DNA of 54,175 bases, from NCBI RefSeq assembly GCF_015163665.1, contig NZ_JADEUG010000026.1:1-54175 (forward strand), in the 5' to 3' direction. Every line of letters begins with the position of its first letter. Position 1 is the first letter of the stretch. The notes beneath the pieces were generated by a model that saw only the letters and a list, made by a program, of their open reading frames with translations, had not been told where the DNA came from and made no database searches. A program made the translations under genes and the position numbers. Origin of the DNA: Xenorhabdus sp. BG5 (GTDB taxonomy: Bacteria; Pseudomonadota; Gammaproteobacteria; Enterobacterales; Enterobacteriaceae). Below are positions 1 to 7,521 of the stretch, in pieces.

Positions 1-174
1 ATATGTATTCTAAAAAAGTATATTAATTATTTTTACACAGACAGTAACTAACGCTATTTTATTCTGGAGTTTTATTTCTAAGTGGGCCTTAGAAAGAATT
101 TAAAACTCTTACCTCCGTTATTATCAAAATTTCGGGTTTTTAGGGTATTTGTCTTGTTTTTACAGGAGATTTAT

Positions 175-1608
175 ATGGCCTCAAAGAAAAAGTATACCTA
201 TACGGGGTTATCTGATTCCAATTCCGTTCAGGAAGTTAATTCATTTCTTAAAGCCTATGTTCCAAATTACGATACTTCTATTCGGGTTGCTCATGATCCA
301 TTAGGAGACAATGCGCCTGATAAGCTTCTGCGAGGCCACTATAAGTGGTCCAATAAGTATGTTGATTCTTCTGGCACCTTGGAATTATCGTACCATTTCA
401 TGGAATCGACACCGGCTATCATGCCGTTGTTTAAAATTTCTGGTTTCAGTGCTTTTAATGAAGAACAAAAAGAAACAGCGAAATTTTCTTTACAAGCCTG
501 GTCTGACGTTGCCAATATTAAATTTACCGAAGTCAGTAGTGCTAGAAAAGCGAATATTACTTTTGGTTTCTTTGATCATAGTGACGACGATGATTATGCG
601 TTTGCCACTCTGCCGCAAGGACAAAAAACCGCTTTTACATGGTATGACGCGACAAGCCATACTTTTACAGACAATGATATTGATGTGAATGGATATGCTC
701 GCCAGACTTTCACCCATGAAATTGGCCATGCACTAGGATTGGAGCACCCTGCCGATTACGATGCTTCTGATAAAGTGCGTCCAGGTTATATCACTAAAGC
801 CGAATATTTCGAAGATTCTCGTGCCTATACAGTCATGAGCTATTTCAGTGAAAAATATACAGGCCAAGATTTTAAATATGAATATTCATCGGCGCCTCTG
901 TTGAATGATATCTCTGCCATTCAGGAGCTGTATGGCGCAAATATGGAAACCCGTAAGGGAGACACCATATATGGTTTCAATTCCAATACTGACCGCGACT
1001 TCCTGACCGCAACGGATGCGGACAGCAAACTGGTGTTCAGTGTCTGGGATGCGGGTGGTGAAGATACCTTTGATTTCTCTGGTTTTACTCAAAATCAGCG
1101 TATCAACCTGAATGAAGGTGCTTTCTCTGATGTTGGTGGTTTGAAAGGTAACGTTTCTATCGCTCGTGGTGTTGTTATCGAGAACGCGATCGGCGGCAGC
1201 GGCGACGACATTCTGGTCGGTAACAGCGCAGACAACATCCTGAAAGGTGGCGCCGGTAATGACATCATTTATGGCGGTCTGGGCGGTGATCATCTGTGGG
1301 GCGGTGAAGGTAACGATACCTTTGTTTACCTGGATGGCAAAGAATCACTGAAAGACAATCCAGACTGGATCCACGATTTCGTCTCGGGTGAAGACAAGAT
1401 CGATCTGTCTGAATTCAATTTCGGTGGTAATGGCGATATTAAATTTGTCGATTCGTTCTCAGGTAAGGCGGGCGAAGTGTTGTTCACTTATGATGAAATG
1501 AATGAGGTCACCGATCTGGAAATCAGCCTTGGTGGTGATCTGGCTGGCAATGATTTTCTGGTGAAAGTTGTCGGTCAACCGTTAACTGAAGCAGATTTCA
1601 TCGTCTAA
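175..1608 (+). CDS. prtA: Serralysin-family secreted zinc metalloprotease (alkaline protease PrtA)
   Basis: A 477-residue extracellular endopeptidase of the M10B (serralysin) family. The zinc motif HEIGHALGLEH is at residues 181-191: H181, H185 and H191 are the expected ligands and E182 the catalytic base. The Met-turn follows at M221, with Y223 as the usual fifth ligand. Glycine-rich calcium-binding RTX repeats (GGSGDD, GGAGND, GGEGND types) span roughly residues 340-384. The protein ends in DFIV, the typical C-terminal type I secretion signal. There is no Sec signal peptide. I chose ATG 175 because AGGAGAT lies at 163-169; an in-frame upstream extension to 82 has no ribosome site and no family counterpart. 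The inhibitor and the PrtBCD exporter follow, so this is the locus's main substrate. In Xenorhabdus and Photorhabdus such proteases are secreted during insect infection (known for the family). Confidence 0.97.
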   Translation: MASKKKYTYTGLSDSNSVQEVNSFLKAYVPNYDTSIRVAHDPLGDNAPDKLLRGHYKWSNKYVDSSGTLELSYHFMESTPAIMPLFKISGFSAFNEEQKETAKFSLQAWSDVANIKFTEVSSARKANITFGFFDHSDDDDYAFATLPQGQKTAFTWYDATSHTFTDNDIDVNGYARQTFTHEIGHALGLEHPADYDASDKVRPGYITKAEYFEDSRAYTVMSYFSEKYTGQDFKYEYSSAPLLNDISAIQELYGANMETRKGDTIYGFNSNTDRDFLTATDADSKLVFSVWDAGGEDTFDFSGFTQNQRINLNEGAFSDVGGLKGNVSIARGVVIENAIGGSGDDILVGNSADNILKGGAGNDIIYGGLGGDHLWGGEGNDTFVYLDGKESLKDNPDWIHDFVSGEDKIDLSEFNFGGNGDIKFVDSFSGKAGEVLFTYDEMNEVTDLEISLGGDLAGNDFLVKVVGQPLTEADFIV

Positions 1609-1629
1609 TTGATGTCATCACATTAATAA

Positions 1630-1665
1630 AATATTGCCGTATTCCCCACGGGATACGGCAATATT
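1630..1665 (+). terminator. Strong hairpin between prtA and inh, no U-tract
   Basis: A perfect 13-bp inverted repeat (AATATTGCCGTAT / ATACGGCAATATT, arms 1630-1642 and 1653-1665) whose loop may pair further. No run of T follows, so it is more likely an RNA-stabilising or partial attenuating stem than a full terminator. Its likely effect is more prtA than inh message (inference). Confidence 0.6.
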
Positions 1666-1688
1666 GTGGACATGGTGGAAAGGTGGAA

Positions 1689-2087
1689 ATGGTGAATTTC
1701 TTGTTTTGTGGCGGTCGGTTTTATCGATCAAAATTGCTCTTATCAATAATTTTTTCTCTCTTTTTTGCTGGAGGATGTATGGCGAGTAGTTTGAGGCTTC
1801 CAACTGCGGGTGAGTTAAAAGGGTTATGGCAACTCTCCGATGGAAATAAGCTGTGCAGTATTGAACTGACCGATACCCATTTACCCGAAAGTTCGCTTTG
1901 GGCTTTGAAAGGGAATGCGTGTGTCACTGAGTTGATTGGGCAGCCTGTTGCAGGATGGTATCCGTCCCCAGATGGCATCACATTGACCGATAATGATGGC
2001 AATAGTTTGGCTTTTTTCAGTCCTGAGTCAGAACAGTGGATTGCTTACTTTGTTGATGGCAGGGAACTGGTCATGACATTCCTTTAA
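1689..2087 (+). CDS. inh: Periplasmic alkaline protease inhibitor Inh
   Basis: A 132-residue precursor of the Inh/AprI family of serralysin inhibitors. It has an N-terminal hydrophobic signal peptide (SKLLLSIIFSLFFAGG). I place cleavage before SSLRLP, because in characterised family members the mature N-terminus begins this way and inserts into the protease active-site cleft. Two cysteines in the mature part (NKLCS and GNACV) fit the family's conserved disulfide. ATG 1689 is taken as the start, with AAGGTGG just upstream; an in-frame GTG at 1683 is an alternative. The inhibitor protects the producing cell's periplasm from prematurely folded PrtA. The stop codon TAA abuts, and may derive from, a degraded prtB-like sequence. 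Confidence 0.93.
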   Translation: MVNFLFCGGRFYRSKLLLSIIFSLFFAGGCMASSLRLPTAGELKGLWQLSDGNKLCSIELTDTHLPESSLWALKGNACVTELIGQPVAGWYPSPDGITLTDNDGNSLAFFSPESEQWIAYFVDGRELVMTFL

Positions 2088-2196
2088 TTTTCAGCATATT
2101 GCCAGTGAACGATCATCCGCTCTCACGGCGTTGATCAAAACTATACGTATGGCCTTGCAGTCGTTGATCCTTGGCTTAGGTAGCTGGTTGGTGATT
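2086..2196 (+). pseudogene. Fragment of a prtB-like ABC transporter gene
   Basis: These 111 bases align without gaps to prtB bases 5053-5163 at about 84% identity (18 mismatches by my hand count). Translated in the prtB frame they read FQHIASERSSALTALIKTIR and onward, matching prt[21 protein letters not shown]. No start, no ATPase domain and no continuation are present, so this is a relic. The divergence argues for a paralogue or a copy from another strain rather than a recent tandem duplication. It forms a direct repeat with prtB around the effector island. Confidence 0.88.
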
Positions 2197-2211
2197 ATTA
2201 ATATTTTTGTT

Positions 2212-2230
2212 GAAAATGATTGTTATTATC
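2212..2230. promoter_or_regulatory. Putative Fur box upstream of the effector gene
   Basis: GAAAATGATTGTTATTATC matches the 19-base Fur consensus GATAATGATAATCATTATC at 15 of 19 positions. The overlapping 15-mer at 2217-2231 matches the 7-1-7 dyad at 12 of 14 informative positions. It lies about 57 bases before the start codon of the gene at 2287, where a promoter would be expected. Iron-responsive repression is an inference. Confidence 0.5.
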
Positions 2231-2286
2231 ATTAACCTTCATCAAGGTGAAGTGAAATCTCTTTAGCTTTCAATAAGGAAACCGTT

Positions 2287-3609
2287 ATGCCCGTTTTCCC
2301 ATTTCCATTTACACCCTCTGGGCCTATGTCACCGATAACAACTAAGCCTTGGTCACCTTTGCCATCTGGGCCTATGTCGCCAATACCATCTGGACACTCA
2401 TATGGGTTTATTGGAGCCTACGACGTCATGCGTGGAAAGTTCCCAGGCACATATCATAACAAAACTGACGCCGACTTATTACCATACCATGGTGGTATAA
2501 CAATAAAAATAGCGCCATCAGGGACAAAATATACGAATGAAGCAGGTAAAGTTAGCGAATCTCGTTTTGGACATGCATGGGTTGAATTTCAGGGAGAATC
2601 TATCGGATGGGGTTTAGGTGATGACAAAAGAGTCGGAGGAGTTGATAACCTAACATTTAGAGACTCTATGGCATACGATGCATCAAAAGTTTTCAGTGTC
2701 ACATATCCATTATATTCAAAGAATGTTGTTGATAATATAGAGGGATACATTTCTGAATTGAAAAATGGTAATTTTGATAATCAATGGGCGAATCATTCAG
2801 ATTTCAAAAAAAGTTATAATCTCCTTACCAATAATTGTATAGATTTTGTAAACTCTATTTTAGAAGTCACAGAGGCAGATAATGATGTACATTATTTAGA
2901 TTACATTCAACCATTACACGGATTAACTCCAGATGGGGTGATACGTCTTCTAGATTTAGATCCAAATCAGGTGAAAGAGATTATTGAACAACACATTGAT
3001 GAATTTGAAAACAAAGAAACACCACTTGTTATTGATCTCACTGGTGATGGTGTTGTCACTATAGCAGAAGACGGTAACCTATTTTTTGATCACGATAATA
3101 ACGGAATTATTGAAAGCTCAGGATGGATAGAGTCAAACAGTGCATTTTTGGTGTGGGATAAAAATAAAGATGGAAAAATAAATAATGGAAATGAATTATT
3201 TGGGAATAACTCCATATTAAAAAATGGCACCAAAGCAGATAATGGATTCGCTGCATTAGCCGATCTGGATGATAATAATGATGGTGTTTTTGATCAAAAT
3301 GATAGCCTATGGAACTCACTAGAGTTATGGGTTGACTCTAATCATGATGCGAGAACTGACAGCGGAGAGCTGCATAAATTAAATGAATCAGGAATTTCCT
3401 CTATCAATCTTGCATATAAGGAAAATGGATTCAAAGACATTAACGGTAACATCCATGAGTTGGAAAGCACCGTGAATTGGAATAATGGAAATGTAACTAA
3501 GATAGTTGATGTATATTTTGCAGTGAACAAAAGTAAAACAATTGAATCAGTTACCTCTCACATAGACATAGTAGGAGTAAATGATACTTTTAGCGAGGCT
3601 ATATTATGA
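2287..3609 (+). CDS. Candidate type I-secreted effector: His/Cys hydrolase-like domain plus calcium-binding region
   Basis: A 440-residue protein I do not recognise as a named gene. The N-terminus (about 1-37) is proline/serine-rich, with SGPMSPI occurring twice and no Sec signal. Residues ~80-190 contain HAWVEF (H96) and, later, NNCIDF (C184). This spacing resembles permuted papain/NlpC-P60/LRAT-like cysteine hydrolases; the assignment is tentative. Residues ~246-375 carry a series of acidic loops (DLTGDG, DHDNNG, DKNKDGKINNGNE, DDNNDG, DSNHDARTDSGE) like the EF-hand-type segment found near the C-terminus of large RTX/type I-secreted proteins. AAGGAA lies just before the ATG. It sits between inh and prtB and overlaps the next gene by 4 bases. 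Base composition is AT-rich (a sampled line is 33% GC, against 58% in prtC), which suggests transfer. The likely exporter is PrtBCD (inference from position). Confidence 0.7.
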   Translation: MPVFPFPFTPSGPMSPITTKPWSPLPSGPMSPIPSGHSYGFIGAYDVMRGKFPGTYHNKTDADLLPYHGGITIKIAPSGTKYTNEAGKVSESRFGHAWVEFQGESIGWGLGDDKRVGGVDNLTFRDSMAYDASKVFSVTYPLYSKNVVDNIEGYISELKNGNFDNQWANHSDFKKSYNLLTNNCIDFVNSILEVTEADNDVHYLDYIQPLHGLTPDGVIRLLDLDPNQVKEIIEQHIDEFENKETPLVIDLTGDGVVTIAEDGNLFFDHDNNGIIESSGWIESNSAFLVWDKNKDGKINNGNELFGNNSILKNGTKADNGFAALADLDDNNDGVFDQNDSLWNSLELWVDSNHDARTDSGELHKLNESGISSINLAYKENGFKDINGNIHELESTVNWNNGNVTKIVDVYFAVNKSKTIESVTSHIDIVGVNDTFSEAIL

Positions 3610-4190
3610 TTGGTTTATTTTTTAAAAATAAAAAGAATTTAATTTATTCTATATTATTTTTATCTTTTATGGTGCAGAGTTCAAACATGAGCAAGCATAA
3701 CATTCCATCGGCTATATTTAATTATCCAGATAATTTTTTATCAGCATTACCTATTCCAATCCCTAAAAATGAAAATGAATATTTTGAGTTAGTAAATAAA
3801 GCGGATGCTGGAGATCCCGAAGCAAATTGGATGCTTGCCGTAATACAAGACACTGTGGGTCATCATCAGGAGGCCAGTGAAAGATATCATTTATCTATTT
3901 CCAGAAATGATAAATATAAGTTAGAGTCTATGGTTAATTTGGGATTTATTCTTGAAAAAGAAAATAAACTCGCTGAAGCCCGCTCTCTTTTTGAACAGGC
4001 TGGAGAAAATGGCTATTTTGAAGGTTACAGCGCTATCGGGACTAATTATTTTAATGGAACAGGCGTAAAACAAAACTTTAATAAAGCGAAGGAATATTAT
4101 AAGAAAGCAAGTCAAATTGGGTGTAATGAATGCACGTATTTTATTAACAATTGGAATGATGTCGTTAAATTAAAGAAATCAGGAAAATAA
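3606..4190 (+). CDS. Exported Sel1/TPR-repeat protein, candidate immunity partner
   Basis: A 194-residue protein with a basic start (NKKN) then a hydrophobic stretch (about residues 11-25), so a Sec signal or membrane anchor is likely; there is no lipobox. TPR-like helices occupy about residues 55-135. A recognisable Sel1 repeat (AIGTNYFNGTGVKQ, then AKEYYKKAS) starts at A143. The start codon overlaps the preceding stop (ATGA), and GAGG lies 8 bases upstream, so translation is coupled to the effector gene. Sel1-repeat proteins are known cognate immunity proteins of several bacterial hydrolase effectors, particularly ones acting in the periplasm. That precedent, the coupling and the export signal make immunity the best guess; a chaperone or scaffold role is the alternative. 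Confidence 0.65.
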   Translation: MIGLFFKNKKNLIYSILFLSFMVQSSNMSKHNIPSAIFNYPDNFLSALPIPIPKNENEYFELVNKADAGDPEANWMLAVIQDTVGHHQEASERYHLSISRNDKYKLESMVNLGFILEKENKLAEARSLFEQAGENGYFEGYSAIGTNYFNGTGVKQNFNKAKEYYKKASQIGCNECTYFINNWNDVVKLKKSGK

Positions 4191-4365
4191 ATTTCGACAT
4201 TCAATAAATAGCATAATTTGATTTCATGAAAATCATCTAAAAATACGGTGGCCAAAGAAGGAGATGATAGCTGCCGTATGATGAATAAACAGCTGAGTTA
4301 AAAATTAATTATTGCTGTTTTTGTTGTTAATTATAGTTGATGTTTTTTTAAACAGGAAAAGAAGA

Positions 4366-6126
4366 ATGGTGGGTAATCTCAAGCAGCAAGGGAGTGAAAT
4401 CACGGGTGTTATCCGTGCACGCAGCAAGGTCTTCTGGACTATTGGATTATTTACGGCATTCATCAACTTGCTGATGCTGGTTCCTACGATTTATATGCTG
4501 CAAGTCTATGATCGCGTACTGCCATCCAGTAATGAAATAACCTTACTGATGCTGACATTGATCACGCTGGGAATGTTCGCCATGATGGGCGGGCTGGAAT
4601 ATATCCGCAGCCAGGTAGTGATCCGCATCGGCAGCCAGTTTGATATGTGCCTGAACCAACGGGTTTATACCGCCTCCTATGAATCCAACCTGAGAAACGG
4701 TTCCACCGATGCCGGGCAGATGCTGAATGACTTGGCGACCATCCGCCAGTTCCTGACCGGCAATGCCCTGTTTGCCTTTTTTGATGCGCCTTGGTTTCCT
4801 GTCTATCTTTGCGTCATCTTCCTGTTCAGCCCGTATTTAGGGTTGTTGGCATTATTTGGGGCGATCATATTGATCATGCTGGCGGTATTGAACCAGTGGT
4901 TATCTCAAGCGCCATTGGCAGAAGCCAGTCATCTGTCTTTGCGATCCGCCAACTTAGCCAGTACCAACCTGCGTAATGCCGAAGTGATCGAAGCACTTGG
5001 TATGTTGCCAGCATTGCGCCGTCGTTGGTTTAACTTGCATCAGCGTTTTCTCAATTTTCAGCGTATTGCCAGTGAACGTTCAGCCGCTATTACAGCGTTG
5101 ACCAAAACGGTCCGTATGGCCTTGCAGTCGTTGATTCTTGGTTTGGGGGGATGGCTGGCGATTGAAGGGAATATCACACCCGGCATGATGATTGCTGGTT
5201 CCATTTTGATGGGAAGAGCATTGTCGCCGATTGAACAGTTAATACAGGCATGGAAGAGCTGGAGTGCAGCCCGTTTGTCCTGGCAACGGCTGGATAAGCT
5301 ACTGAAATCTCAACCGGAACGCAAAAGTGGTATGTCATTACCGCAGCCTAAAGGTGTGTTACTGATGGAAAAAGTATCAGCAATGCCTCCGGGTAAAACA
5401 CGGGCACTCCCGGCTTCGCAAAACGGATCATCACCCAATAACCAATATGTTTTGCAGGATATCAACTTTGCCTTGAATGCCGGTGAAGTGCTGGGTGTGA
5501 TTGGCCCCAGTGCGTCAGGGAAATCGACATTAGCCCGCCTGCTGGTAGGGATATGGCCAGCGCAAGAAGGCGTTGTACGGCTTGATGATGCGGATATCTA
5601 CCAATGGAATAAAGATGAGTTAGGGGCATCCATTGGTTATCTGCCGCAGGATATTGAATTGTTTGGCGGCACGATTGCGGAGAATATCGCGCGTTTTAAT
5701 GACGTTGCACCGGAAAAAGTTATCGAAGCGGCGAAAAAAGCCGGTGTCCATGAATTAGTGCTCAATCTAGAGCAGGGTTATGACACGGTCATTGGCGCCG
5801 GTGGAATGGGGTTATCCGGTGGACAGAAACAACGAATAGGTTTGGCCCGTGCCTTGTATGGCAACCCATCGCTGGTGGTGCTGGATGAGCCTAACTCGAA
5901 TCTGGATGATATTGGCGAAAAAGCCTTAAGCCATGCGATAGCACAATTACGGAAACAGGGGAAAACGGTGGTCGTTATCACTCACCGGCCTTCATTGCTC
6001 TCGCAAACAACCCAAATTTTGCTGTTGGTACAGGGGAAAATGAAAATGTTTGGCCCTTCCCAGCAAGTGATGGCGGCGCTGTCTCAATCTTCGTCACAGT
6101 TAAAAACGGTCGAACGTGCCTCGTAA
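4366..6126 (+). CDS. prtB: Type I secretion ABC transporter PrtB
   Basis: The 586-residue inner-membrane ATPase/permease of the protease exporter (PrtD/AprD/LipB type). The N-terminal half holds the transmembrane domain. The C-terminal half has Walker [10 protein letters not shown] (380-388), the signature LSGGQKQR (from 483), Walker B LVVLDEP (503-509) and an H-loop ITHR. I use ATG 4366 (MVGNLKQQ), preceded by AGGAAAAGAAG; the upstream extension to 4312 looks like leader sequence. The protein lacks the C39 peptidase domain of bacteriocin exporters, as expected for C-terminal-signal substrates. It works with PrtC and PrtD. It is separated from inh by the 2.1-kb island, so whether it shares the prtA promoter or has its own is open. 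Confidence 0.96.
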   Translation: MVGNLKQQGSEITGVIRARSKVFWTIGLFTAFINLLMLVPTIYMLQVYDRVLPSSNEITLLMLTLITLGMFAMMGGLEYIRSQVVIRIGSQFDMCLNQRVYTASYESNLRNGSTDAGQMLNDLATIRQFLTGNALFAFFDAPWFPVYLCVIFLFSPYLGLLALFGAIILIMLAVLNQWLSQAPLAEASHLSLRSANLASTNLRNAEVIEALGMLPALRRRWFNLHQRFLNFQRIASERSAAITALTKTVRMALQSLILGLGGWLAIEGNITPGMMIAGSILMGRALSPIEQLIQAWKSWSAARLSWQRLDKLLKSQPERKSGMSLPQPKGVLLMEKVSAMPPGKTRALPASQNGSSPNNQYVLQDINFALNAGEVLGVIGPSASGKSTLARLLVGIWPAQEGVVRLDDADIYQWNKDELGASIGYLPQDIELFGGTIAENIARFNDVAPEKVIEAAKKAGVHELVLNLEQGYDTVIGAGGMGLSGGQKQRIGLARALYGNPSLVVLDEPNSNLDDIGEKALSHAIAQLRKQGKTVVVITHRPSLLSQTTQILLLVQGKMKMFGPSQQVMAALSQSSSQLKTVERAS

Positions 6127-6177
6127 CATGATTCAGCCCTATTTCAATCCTTGGGATATTTCTATCTGGGAGTAAAG

Positions 6178-7515
6178 ATGTCCTATCAGATTAACGCAAA
6201 GGATGCCCAAAATGAGGTGTCGGAATTATTGCCGCTGGATGCAAATCGTTACCTGCGAATAGGTTGGTTGATTATTGGGATCGGCATTGTGGGATTTTTC
6301 ATCTGGGCGGCATTTGCACCACTCGATAAAGGGGTGGCTTCTTCTGGTACTGTCGTCGTTGATGGTAATCGCAAAACGATACAGTCTCCGCTTAATGGCA
6401 TTATCAGCCAAATTCAGGTGAAAGAGGGGGAACAAATAAAGGCCGGGCAGGTTTTGGTTCAGCTCAGCCAGGTGCAGGTTAATGCACAAATTGATTCACT
6501 GAAACAGCAGTTTTATACCACACTGGCAACAGAAGCTCGACTTTTGGCCGAACAGCAAGGGCAGGATGTCATTGTTTTTCCGCCGATGTTATTGGATCAG
6601 CCATCGGAGCCACGCATTAACGAGACTCTGGCCTTGCAAAGACAGCTTTTTTTATCACGTCGTGAAATGTTGCGCAGTGATTTGGCGGGAATGCAGCAAG
6701 CCGAAGAGGGACTGAATTTTCAAATCAAGGGGTTACGGGAAGCCTTGGTGAGTAAACAGCAACAGCAAGTTTCGCTTAAGGAGCAGGTGACGAATTTGCG
6801 GCCCTTAATGGAAGAGGGCTATTTCCCCCGCAACCGTTATCTGGAATTACTGCGTAGCCAAAGTGAATTAAGTGGCAGTATCGCGGAAATGACAGGAAAA
6901 GTTGGCCAGCTTGAAAAACAGCGGCAGGAAACGCAGCAGCGAGTTATCCAGCGTCAGGCGGATTACCAACGTGAGGTGCGCAGCCAATTGGCCGATGTAC
7001 AGGTTCTGGTGAATGAGCTGGGAAATAAGCTGGAAACGGCACAATTTGATCGGTCACAGACTTCTATTATTGCGCCAGTGGATGGTTCAGTGGTTGGGTT
7101 AACCGTGTTTACCCAAGGTGGCGTCGTAGCGGCGGGTGAGAAATTAATGGAGATCCTGCCAACTCAGCGGGCGCTGGAAGTTGAGGCGCGTTTGATGGTG
7201 AACCTGATTGATAAAGTTACCGTGGGGCAGGATGTTGATTTGATGTTTACTGCGTTTAACCAGAACCGGACACCGAAAGTCACAGGTAAGGTGATGGTGG
7301 TTTCGGCTGACCGTTTGGTGGATGAGCGAACAAGAGAGCCTTATTATCAGATGCGATTGAAAGTCAGTCCTGAAAGCATGGAGAAACTGGCAGGATTGAA
7401 TATCAAACCGGGGATGCCGGTTGAGGTATTCGTCAAAACAGGTTCGCGTTCGTTGTTGAGTTATCTGTTCAAACCATTAATGGACAGGGCTTCTACCTCA
7501 CTGATTGAGGAGTAA
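6178..7515 (+). CDS. prtC: Type I secretion membrane fusion protein PrtC
   Basis: A 445-residue HlyD-family periplasmic adaptor linking PrtB to PrtD. One transmembrane helix lies near the N-terminus (about residues 29-46). It is followed by a lipoyl/barrel-sandwich half (GTVVVDGNRKTIQSPLNGII), a long glutamine-rich coiled coil (about 90-290), the second lipoyl half (TSIIAPVDGSVVGLTVFTQG) and a C-terminal beta-barrel. The start at ATG 6178 is supported by GGGAG just upstream and by family length; an in-frame start at 6151 adds nine residues without a better site. It follows prtB by 51 bases in the same direction. Confidence 0.96.
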   Translation: MSYQINAKDAQNEVSELLPLDANRYLRIGWLIIGIGIVGFFIWAAFAPLDKGVASSGTVVVDGNRKTIQSPLNGIISQIQVKEGEQIKAGQVLVQLSQVQVNAQIDSLKQQFYTTLATEARLLAEQQGQDVIVFPPMLLDQPSEPRINETLALQRQLFLSRREMLRSDLAGMQQAEEGLNFQIKGLREALVSKQQQQVSLKEQVTNLRPLMEEGYFPRNRYLELLRSQSELSGSIAEMTGKVGQLEKQRQETQQRVIQRQADYQREVRSQLADVQVLVNELGNKLETAQFDRSQTSIIAPVDGSVVGLTVFTQGGVVAAGEKLMEILPTQRALEVEARLMVNLIDKVTVGQDVDLMFTAFNQNRTPKVTGKVMVVSADRLVDERTREPYYQMRLKVSPESMEKLAGLNIKPGMPVEVFVKTGSRSLLSYLFKPLMDRASTSLIEE

Positions 7516-7521
7516 TAGGGG

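Noticed and set aside
82-174. An N-terminal extension of prtA
   Set aside because: No ribosome site at 82, and serralysins of this type start near the MASKKK position, where AGGAGAT precedes ATG 175.
1689-1790. Inh as a lipoprotein (FAGGC before MASS)
   Set aside because: The string is not a proper lipobox, and known Inh proteins are cleaved just before SSLRLP, which is present.
2313-2390. CRISPR-like or tandem-repeat array at the start of the effector gene
   Set aside because: Only two imperfect copies of a ~20-base unit encoding SGPMSPI; this is a proline-rich protein repeat, not an array.
4242-4310. Terminator and small peptide gene before prtB
   Set aside because: The ATACGG/CCGTAT arms are only 6 bp with a long loop and no T-run, and the ATG at 4281 gives only six codons.
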